Source: DASSUW01 sp963844405
GTDB lineage: Bacteria; Actinomycetota; Thermoleophilia; Solirubrobacterales; Solirubrobacteraceae
DNA: 64,000 nucleotides
Reading direction: 5' to 3'
Assembly: GCA_963844405.1 (NCBI GenBank)
Contig: CAWJNZ010000004.1
Location: 1,178,001 to 1,242,000, forward strand
Shown here: positions 57,846 to 64,000 of the stretch, in pieces
Position numbering within the stretch: position 1 is the first letter of the stretch
Layout: each line of letters starts with the position of its first letter
Notes under the pieces: model-generated
What the model saw: the letters and a program-made list of their open reading frames with translations, nothing else
Told to the model about the DNA's origin: nothing
Databases searched by the model: none
Made by a program: the position numbers and the translations under genes

Positions 57846-60506
57846 GTGGCCCCGACTCAACAGCAGCCTCGATCCTCAGCCGATCGGTTCGTTTCTCGAC
57901 CCGTTCTCTTCCTGCGGCTGTCAGCGGCCGCTCCGGGCAGCGTGACCCTCCTCTGTGCCCCGGCCGGAAGCGGGAAGACCGTTCTGCTGCGCTCGTGGGC
58001 CGCGGAGACGGACGCGGCCGTCGCCTGGATCACCGTCGAGCGCGGCGAGCGTGATGCGCAACGGTTCTGGCTTCACGTGATCGGCGCGGTCGCCGATGCG
58101 GCCGGCGATGAGGTCATCGAGCGGGTCAGCCCGGCGCCGCAGTTCGCAGGTGCGGTGGTGCTGGAGCGACTCCTGGCGCAGCTCGAGCGGCTCGAGGAGC
58201 CGCTCACGTTGGTGATCGACGACCTGCACGAGCTCGACTCCCACGACGCGCTCGTGTGGCTGGAGCTGCTGCTCAGGCGGCTGCCGCCACGGCTGCGCGT
58301 CGTGCTCGCGACACGCGAGGAGCCGGCGCTCGGCCTGCACCGCCTGAGGCTCGTGGGTGAGCTGGCCGAGCTGCGCGGGCCCGACCTGCGCTTTTCGCTC
58401 GACGAAACCCGCTCCCTGCTCCGGGCCGGCGGCATCAGGCTGTCGGATTCCGGGCTCGACTCGCTGCAGGAACGCACCGAGGGATGGCCGGCCGGTCTGC
58501 GCCTAGCCGCGATCTCGCTGACCACGCACCCGGAGCCGGAGCGCTTTGTGTCCGAGTTCTCGGGCAGCGAGCGGACCGTGGCGGGCTATCTCCTCGCCGA
58601 GGTGCTGGAGCGCCAGTCGCCGGAGGTGCGCGACCTGCTCTTGCGCACGTCGATCCTCGAGCGCGTCAGCGGCCCGCTCGCCGATGAGCTCACCGGCGCC
58701 GCGGGGGCCGAGGCGATCCTCCAGCGGCTCGAAGACCAGAACGCATTCGTCACCGCGCTCGATGCCGCCCGCACGTGGTTTCGGTACCACCACCTGTTCG
58801 CCGATCTACTGCGCCTCGAACTGCGGCGCGTCGCGCCGGCGACGATCCCGTCGCTGCACCGCACGGCGGCCGCCTGGCACGAACAGGAGGGCGACGTCGT
58901 CCAAGCCGTGCGCCACTATCAGGCAGCCGGTGATTGGGCGCCCGCTGGGCGCCTGCTGGTGGACAACTTCCACCCGCTGACGATGGCCGGCTGGGGCGAG
59001 ACGCTCCACGCGCTGCTCGGGGTGTTCCCGGCCAGTGCCCATCGGGGCGACGGAAACGTCGCGGCTGCGCTGTCGATCGACAGCATTCTCCACGGCCGGC
59101 TCGACGACGCCGCCGGCCACCTGCGCGTCGCTCGGGGACTCGCAGCCGCAGCGCCGGCGCAGAGACGGCGCCTCTTCGACGTGTATCTGGCTTTGCTGGA
59201 GGTCGAGCTCGCCCGCCGGCACAGCGATCTGAGCAGGGCTCAGGAAGCAACGCGCGGCCTCGAAGCGGCGCTCGGCACTGCGGCAGAGACGAACGAGCTG
59301 CCGGTGCTGCCCGACTACCGGGCACTCGTGCTCATCAACCTCGGCATCGCGGAGCTGTGGGCAGGCCGTCCCGACGACGCCAGGCGGCACCTCGAGGACG
59401 CCCTCAGCCACACGCGGCGGATCCCACGGCCGTTCCTCGAGCTGGGCTGCCTCGCGCATCTCGCGATCGCGGCGCCGCTGACCGGCCAGCCGTTGCCGCT
59501 CGCGCTCGAGCTGAGCGAGCGGGCGCTCGCGATCGCCGAGGAGCATGGCTGGAGCAGCCAGTCGATGACGACCGGCGCGTTTGCGATGGCCGGCATGGCG
59601 CTCGTGCGGATGGGGCGCTTCGCCGAGGCCGAGCGCCATCTCGCTCGCGCAGAGGAATCGCTACGCGCGGGAGCCGACCCGGGGACCGAGGTCATGCTTC
59701 ACCATGCCCGCGGCATGCTGCGCTTCGGCGAGCGCCGGTTCGACGAAGCCCTGGCGGAGTTCGCGCGCGCGCAGGGCCTGGAACGGCTGCTTGCCAGCGA
59801 GCACGTGTTCACCGTCGACGCGCGCGGCCGGGCTCTCCAGGTTCGGGTTCGGATGGGCGATACCGACGCTGCGCGGCTCGCGCTCTCCGGTCTGAGCACG
59901 GATCAGCGCAACCGTGCCGTGATCCTCGTCGCGCTCGCGGCACTGGAGCTCGAAGAGGACAACGCGGAGGAGGCGGTCGAGGCGCTGGCGCCGGTCATCA
60001 ACGGCTCTGCGCCGGCGCTGTCCGAGCGGTGGGCGCGCATCGAGGCGCTGCTGCTCGACGCCACGGCGCGTGATCGTCTCGGCGACCGTCGAGCGGCGGA
60101 GGAGACGCTCGAGGCGGCGCTCGCGCTCGCCGAGCCCGAAGGCCTGATCCTGCCCTTCATGCTCTGGCCGACCCGCGACTTGCTCGAGCGCCACCCCAAC
60201 CACCGGACAGCCCACGCGACGCTGATCGCGACGATCCTCGACACGCTGGCCGGGCACGCCGCTCCTCAGCGCGGCCCGGCGGCGCCGTTGCGGGATGAGC
60301 TGAGCGACGCGGAGCTACGCGTGGTCGGGTACCTGCCGAGCAACCTCACGGCGGCGGAGATCGCGTCCGAACTGGTCGTTTCCACCAACACCGTGCGCAC
60401 GCACATGCGCCACATCTACGCCAAGCTCGACGCGCACACGCGCAGCGAGGCCGTCGCTCGCGCGCGCGAGCTCGGTCTGGTCGCACCCGGAGCGATGCGG
60501 CGCTGA
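57846..60506 (+). CDS. MalT-like LuxR-family regulator (STAND ATPase)
   Basis: 886 residues from GTG 57846. N-terminal NTPase with Walker A APAGSGKT (about 37-44) and Walker B LTLVIDDLHELDSHD (about 119-133), a central winged-helix and TPR-like helical sensor region (about 330-780), and a C-terminal LuxR HTH at about 825-880 (SNLTAAEIASELVVSTNTVR). Such regulators oligomerise when ATP and an inducer bind and then activate promoters. It lies between DUF1269 and HdeD genes that share an operator, so it may control both. The longer frame from TTG 57792 is less likely. Confidence 0.88.
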   Translation: MAPTQQQPRSSADRFVSRPVLFLRLSAAAPGSVTLLCAPAGSGKTVLLRSWAAETDAAVAWITVERGERDAQRFWLHVIGAVADAAGDEVIERVSPAPQFAGAVVLERLLAQLERLEEPLTLVIDDLHELDSHDALVWLELLLRRLPPRLRVVLATREEPALGLHRLRLVGELAELRGPDLRFSLDETRSLLRAGGIRLSDSGLDSLQERTEGWPAGLRLAAISLTTHPEPERFVSEFSGSERTVAGYLLAEVLERQSPEVRDLLLRTSILERVSGPLADELTGAAGAEAILQRLEDQNAFVTALDAARTWFRYHHLFADLLRLELRRVAPATIPSLHRTAAAWHEQEGDVVQAVRHYQAAGDWAPAGRLLVDNFHPLTMAGWGETLHALLGVFPASAHRGDGNVAAALSIDSILHGRLDDAAGHLRVARGLAAAAPAQRRRLFDVYLALLEVELARRHSDLSRAQEATRGLEAALGTAAETNELPVLPDYRALVLINLGIAELWAGRPDDARRHLEDALSHTRRIPRPFLELGCLAHLAIAAPLTGQPLPLALELSERALAIAEEHGWSSQSMTTGAFAMAGMALVRMGRFAEAERHLARAEESLRAGADPGTEVMLHHARGMLRFGERRFDEALAEFARAQGLERLLASEHVFTVDARGRALQVRVRMGDTDAARLALSGLSTDQRNRAVILVALAALELEEDNAEEAVEALAPVINGSAPALSERWARIEALLLDATARDRLGDRRAAEETLEAALALAEPEGLILPFMLWPTRDLLERHPNHRTAHATLIATILDTLAGHAAPQRGPAAPLRDELSDAELRVVGYLPSNLTAAEIASELVVSTNTVRTHMRHIYAKLDAHTRSEAVARARELGLVAPGAMRR

Positions 60507-60561
60507 GACTACGCCGGGCGGCGGCAGACACACTGCCGTCCGCCCGCGCGCATCGCGTCTC

Positions 60562-61158
60562 TTACAGCTCCTCGCGCAGCGTGCGGATCTGAAGTGCGCG
60601 CACGATGCTCGTGATGCCCTGCATCAGCGCCCAGATCCCGGCGAAGACCAGGAGCACGTACGCCTTGTGGATGAAGAACTGGCCCGAGGTCCAGAAGGCA
60701 AGCCCTGTCAGCAGGATCCCGGAGATGAGCCCCATCCACCAGAGCGGGTTGATCGCACGCTCGAGGAACGCGCGAACCATCCACCACACGCCGGCGATCA
60801 GGAAAAGAAAGCCGAGCATGTCGGCCAGGCCGGCGAAGGTGTCGGTGGGGTTGGCGAAGCACACGACGGCGGAAACGAGGAAAAGACCGCCGAAGAGCGC
60901 CCAGGCCCAGCGCATCGGCACGTCCAACCTCGCCAGCGCGATGTTCTCGATACCGACGCCGAGGAACATCAGCCCGACGAGAACGCCGACTGTGGTCACG
61001 GACGCGTGATCGAACTGGAGGATGACCAGCGCAGCGCCAACCCATGCGATCCCGGCGACGAGCAGGACCCACCAGTAGCCGGTGAGCTTGCGCGCGCCTT
61101 CGCGCAAGGACCGTATTCCGGGCACTTCGAACTGCGGGGTAGCGGCGTGCTCACTCAT
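60562..61158 (-). CDS. HdeD-family membrane protein
   Basis: 198 residues with six hydrophobic segments (about 20-185): VLLVAGIAWVGAALVIL, VLVGLMFLGVGIENIAL, WALFGGLFLVSAVVCF, MLGFLFLIAGVWWMV, LISGILLTGLAFW and VLLVFAGIWALMQGI. The arrangement is that of HdeD, an acid-stress membrane protein in E. coli. GGAGG precedes ATG 61158. It converges with the MalT-like gene and carries the shared operator 65 bp upstream. Confidence 0.88.
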   Translation of the reverse strand: MSEHAATPQFEVPGIRSLREGARKLTGYWWVLLVAGIAWVGAALVILQFDHASVTTVGVLVGLMFLGVGIENIALARLDVPMRWAWALFGGLFLVSAVVCFANPTDTFAGLADMLGFLFLIAGVWWMVRAFLERAINPLWWMGLISGILLTGLAFWTSGQFFIHKAYVLLVFAGIWALMQGITSIVRALQIRTLREEL

Positions 61159-61222
61159 GATGACCTCCAAGGTCGGGGTTGTTGTCGCGAGCGATGCTCG
61201 GCGCAACGTGTGTGAGCCGTCG

Positions 61223-61239
61223 TCACGCGTTTTGCGTGA
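61223..61239. promoter_or_regulatory. Shared palindromic operator, copy 2 (HdeD)
   Basis: TCACG-N7-CGTGA, embedded in a larger block conserved with copy 1. Read toward the HdeD gene, both sites show CAATCAC...GTGAYGACSGCTCA. The remaining part of the 331-bp gap to 61489 shows no gene. Confidence 0.6.
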
Positions 61240-61489
61240 TTGGCGGCGGCTGGCGCGAGTGGCGCGGCGATCGCCCGGTAGGCCCAGGCGGCTGAAGCTC
61301 AACCCGACATGGGGGCCGCGCGATCTGTCGAGAGTGCGCGGATGCCCGCTCGCTGCTGAGTTGGACGACGACCGGCAGTCGTGACGCGGGGCTCGGCGGC
61401 ATCGCGACGCGCGATTGCGCTACTCGCGTGCCGGCTAAAGTTGCGCCGACAGCGTATTGCCCTTCAGCCGTTCGCGTGGACCGCCCGAC

Positions 61490-61912
61490 ATGCGTTTTGA
61501 AAAGTCAGTTGAGATAGACGTGCCGCAGCAGCGCGTGTGGGACGTGCTGAGCGACCTCGAGGCCTGGCCGCAGCGCATCGAGACGGTCGATGCCGTCGAA
61601 GTGCTGACGCCGCCGCCAATCAGCAAGGGCAGCCGCGTGCGCCTCAAGCAGCCCAAGTTGCCCGAGGGCACCTGGGACGTCACCAGTTGGGATGCACCGT
61701 CCTACTTCGAGTGGACGCAGAAGACGGGCGGGACCACAAGCGTCGCGGGCCACCGCGTCGAGGCGCTCGGCGAAGGCCGCGCACGTCTCACGCTGACGCT
61801 CGACATGCGCGGCTTCCTCATCCCAATCATCGCCCTCTTCTACAAAGGCCTGACCAACCGCTACATGAACCTCGAGGCCCAGGGCATGAAACGGGCCGCA
61901 GAAGCGGCCTAA
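61490..61912 (+). CDS. SRPBCC (polyketide cyclase/START-like) family protein
   Basis: 140 residues. SRPBCC fold: MRFEKSVEIDVPQQRVWDVL at the N-terminus with the VWDVLSDLEAWPQRI helix, WDVTSWDAPSYFEWTQ, and a C-terminal long helix ending GMKRAAEAA. These proteins bind hydrophobic ligands or act as cyclases or aromatases. ATG 61490 gives the normal length. It stands alone; a VOC gene follows 80 bp downstream. Confidence 0.82.
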   Translation: MRFEKSVEIDVPQQRVWDVLSDLEAWPQRIETVDAVEVLTPPPISKGSRVRLKQPKLPEGTWDVTSWDAPSYFEWTQKTGGTTSVAGHRVEALGEGRARLTLTLDMRGFLIPIIALFYKGLTNRYMNLEAQGMKRAAEAA

Positions 61913-61992
61913 GCCGAGATCCACCGATGAGTTCCGCCGGCTGTGCCGGTCTACCAGGACGCACGCCATCGAGCCACCGCCTGGAGGCCACC

Positions 61993-62463
61993 ATGACCGA
62001 TCCCGCACACCCCGGCCGCATGCTGTTCGTGAACATGCCCGTAGCGGACGTCGAGCGCAGCAAGGCGTTCTTCGCGAAGCTCGGGTTCAGCTACAACCCG
62101 ATGCTCACCGACGAGACCGCCGCCTGCATGCTGGTCGGCGAGCACGCCTTCGTCATGCTGCTCAGCCGCGAGAAGTTCGCGGAGTTCGCGAAGCTGCCGA
62201 TCGCCGATCCCACCACGCACACGCTGGCGCTGTACTGCTTCAGCGTGTCATCCCGCGATGAGGTCGATGCGGTCAGCGCCGCTGCGCTCGCGGCGGGCGG
62301 CTCCGAGGCGGATGACGCCGAGGACTACGGCTTCATGTACTCACGTAGCTTCTTCGACCTCGACGGCCACGGCTGGCAGGTCATGTGGATGGACCCGACG
62401 GCGGCGGAGCAGGGCCCCGAGGCGTTCGCGGCCTCCATGCAGGACGCCGACGCCCCGGCCTGA
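61993..62463 (+). CDS. VOC-family protein (extradiol-dioxygenase-like)
   Basis: 156 residues. VOC fold: MLFVNMPVADVERSKAFFAK, ACMLVGEHAFVMLLSREKF, and SFFDLDGHGWQVMWMDPTA; no complete metal-ligand set is obvious. Similar proteins are annotated as lactoylglutathione lyase-like. GGAGG precedes ATG 61993. It may be co-transcribed with the SRPBCC gene 80 bp upstream. Confidence 0.82.
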   Translation: MTDPAHPGRMLFVNMPVADVERSKAFFAKLGFSYNPMLTDETAACMLVGEHAFVMLLSREKFAEFAKLPIADPTTHTLALYCFSVSSRDEVDAVSAAALAAGGSEADDAEDYGFMYSRSFFDLDGHGWQVMWMDPTAAEQGPEAFAASMQDADAPA

Positions 62464-63090
62464 CCCACCAATAAGACGTCGAGAACAGACGGCAATTCCG
62501 CGCGCAGGCGACGCGCCGGCTCGAGCCACGCCGCTTGGGGCTGTGAAGGAGCGGGCGGCCGGGCCTGGATCCGAAACTGTGGTGTCGCCGCGCGTTCGCC
62601 GGTGCGGCGAGCGCCGAAAGGCGCAGCGATCGTTGAGTCAGGTCCCGGGCGGACCGCCAAGGCGTGGAGCAGCGACCGCAAACGCCCCGGGACCGGGTAC
62701 TCCGATCGCGTCCTCACACAGAGCGGGCCTGCACCGCTGTCCGTGCTGCCCCGGCCGACCGCCGCCCTCAGAGGGTACGGCTCCAAACCATGGGCGTGAT
62801 GATGGGCGGGCCGCGGCGTGGCCTCCCCGGGGCGCTCAGGCGCGAGCCTGCGAGCGCTGCCCCGGGAGGGCATGCCGCGGACCGACCCCAGCAAACGCCG
62901 GAAAACGCTCGGCCTCAGCGTCGGCCAGCACACGCCGTCGTCGGCGGCTGACGACACGCCCAGCCTAGGCCCCCAGGACGAAATTCTGGGACGGGTCGGC
63001 TAGCGACAGAGGCCCATCGGGCGCCGCACCATCTGCGCCTGACCCGACCCCGCTCAGGCCAACTGAGACGACCCTCAGGAAGTGAACGCC
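62464..63090. other. Hairpin-rich intergenic region
   Basis: No convincing gene lies here. Hairpins: TCGCC-GGTGC-GGCGA (62596-62610), GCGCC-GAAA-GGCGC (62611-62624, GNRA loop), and a long imperfect hairpin from 62808 to 62883 with apical stem CAGGC-GCGA-GCCTG (GNRA loop). They may form a structured RNA or an unusually complex leader of the beta-helix gene. Confidence 0.4.
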
Positions 63091-64000
63091 ATGAAATACG
63101 TGCGCCCGTCCATCTTGCTAGCCCTGGTCCTCGCGGCCCTGGGCGCCGCGCCGGCCGGTGCGGCGGTTCCGCTCGACCCGTCGTGCGCGGTGCCGGCGCA
63201 GGGCTCGGTTCGAGCGTGCTCGCCGGGTCACCTGAGCGACATCCTGAACTCGGAGTTCCGTGGGCGGATCACCATCCCGCGCGACGTCTTCTGGGAGATG
63301 AAGGCCCCGTCGGGCGAGCCGCTGCGGGAGCTGCCGGTGAAGTCCGGCGTGGAGATCGTCGGCGAGCGCGGTGCGCTGAGCAGTCGCCCCACCCTGTACG
63401 CCCGCGACATCTCGATGGGCTATCCGCTGCTGCACGTGACCGGGAACGACGTGCGCATCTCGGGCATCCGCTTCCTCGGGCCCAAGCCCGCGAGCACCCA
63501 TGGCCGCACCGACCCGACCGTGTCGGCGATCCAGGTGCTCCAGGACTACGACAACCAGCTCGGGCGTCGCGTGCTCATCGAGGACAACGAGATGGAGCAG
63601 TGGAGCGGCGCCGCCGTCACCGTGCGCGGCGCGCACGAGGTGCGGCGCCCGGAGGAGTGGGACCCGGCGTGGAAGAAGCCGGTGCCCGCGGACGCGTCGC
63701 TGGTGCGCGTGGAGCGCAACTACCTGCATGACAACGTCATGGACGCCAAGGGGTACGGCGTCGTCGTCGGCGGCGGCTGCTACGTCACCGTCACCGGCAA
63801 CGTCTTCGACAACAACCGTCACGCGCTGGCGGCCAGCGGCAAGGCGTTCAGCGGGTACGTGGCGCGGTTCAACTACGTGCTGCAGGGCGGCATCAAGGAG
63901 AACGGCAGCTACTACAACCAGCACTTCGACGTCCATGGCGTCGGCGACGGCGGCTACGGCGGCCCGGCTGGCACGTTCTTCGACATCAACTCCAACACGA
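63091..64000 (+). CDS. Secreted parallel beta-helix protein, N-terminal part (cut by window end)
   Basis: 303 residues are visible and the frame is open at the window edge. Signal peptide at about 1-25 (VRPSILLALVLAALGAAPAG, cleavage after AGA). The mature part shows right-handed beta-helix coils with Asn/Asp turns: GNDVRISGIRFLG, RRVLIEDNEMEQWSGAAVTV, RVERNYLHDNVMDAKGYGVV and VTVTGNVFDNNRHALAASG. Such secreted proteins are often polysaccharide lyases or surface adhesins; the active-site region is not yet visible. AGGAAG precedes ATG 63091. Confidence 0.8.
   Translation, partial: MKYVRPSILLALVLAALGAAPAGAAVPLDPSCAVPAQGSVRACSPGHLSDILNSEFRGRITIPRDVFWEMKAPSGEPLRELPVKSGVEIVGERGALSSRPTLYARDISMGYPLLHVTGNDVRISGIRFLGPKPASTHGRTDPTVSAIQVLQDYDNQLGRRVLIEDNEMEQWSGAAVTVRGAHEVRRPEEWDPAWKKPVPADASLVRVERNYLHDNVMDAKGYGVVVGGGCYVTVTGNVFDNNRHALAASGKAFSGYVARFNYVLQGGIKENGSYYNQHFDVHGVGDGGYGGPAGTFFDINSNT

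Noticed and set aside
62602..63003. Small open frames of 60-95 codons between the VOC and beta-helix genes
   Set aside because: No start signals or protein-like composition; they cross the strong hairpins.
1..64000. CRISPR arrays, tRNA or rRNA genes, prophage or intact insertion sequences
   Set aside because: Looked for by eye and not found; no regularly spaced repeats, tRNA T-arm pattern, transposase or phage genes are seen.

Overview
The window is 64 kb of very GC-rich chromosome from an actinobacterium. Gene content (two HD-GYP proteins, ECF sigma factors, SARP- and MalT-type regulators, DHA2 exporters, several secreted hydrolases) and the many promoters of the form TANNNT, 6-9 nt, start codon suggest Thermoleophilia, order Solirubrobacterales (Solirubrobacter/Conexibacter-like). 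That placement is an inference from style, not from a marker gene. I see no rRNA, tRNA, CRISPR array, phage or intact insertion sequence.

Layout. 0-3 kb: a MaoC hydratase divergent from two citrate-lyase-family CoA-ester lyases (mesaconyl-CoA / beta-methylmalyl-CoA type chemistry). 3-15 kb: ROK regulator, Tat-exported dienelactone hydrolase, SigX5-type sigma factor coupled to a GH16-like protein, VOC protein, DHA2 exporter, Fpg/Nei glycosylase, FUSC-type membrane protein, three-domain murein hydrolase, Na+/H+ antiporter. 15-19 kb: decayed PuuB-like oxidase and two HD-GYP proteins. 19.8-27 kb: the metabolic centrepiece, a GntR regulator followed by a translationally coupled operon of ethanolamine-type permease, glutamine-synthetase-like gamma-glutamyl-amine ligase, class I amidotransferase hydrolase (frameshifted), aldehyde dehydrogenase and SDR (frameshifted), with a gamma-glutamylcyclotransferase converging on it. 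It reads as amine (ethanolamine or polyamine) catabolism through gamma-glutamylated intermediates.

27-31 kb: universal-stress-type protein and MFS transporter, then about 1.8 kb of decayed DNA with a large palindromic element, a run of hairpins and remnants of two genes, one a cobalamin-binding protein. 31-38 kb: ECF42-type sigma factor coupled to its DGPF/YCII partner, adenylate cyclase, secreted S1 protease with a strong terminator, acetyltransferase remnant, lipoprotein, small secreted proteins. 38-46 kb: divergent acyl-CoA dehydrogenase and acyl-CoA synthetase, secreted subtilase, class III aminotransferase, GMC oxidoreductase. 46-53 kb: TetR regulator divergent from its DHA2 exporter around a clear operator, PKD-ThuA secreted protein, secreted amidase.

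53-64 kb: a membrane protein whose paralogue is fused in frame to the C-terminus of a truncated SARP/ATPase regulator; a lipoprotein; then a DUF1269 gene, a MalT-like LuxR regulator and an HdeD gene, in which the DUF1269 and HdeD promoters carry the same extended palindromic operator; SRPBCC and VOC proteins; a hairpin-rich intergenic region; and the start of a secreted parallel beta-helix protein cut by the window edge.

Recurring themes are leaderless-type promoters that fix several start codons, tightly overlapping convergent gene ends, and local gene decay (internal deletions, single-base frameshifts, a chimera).
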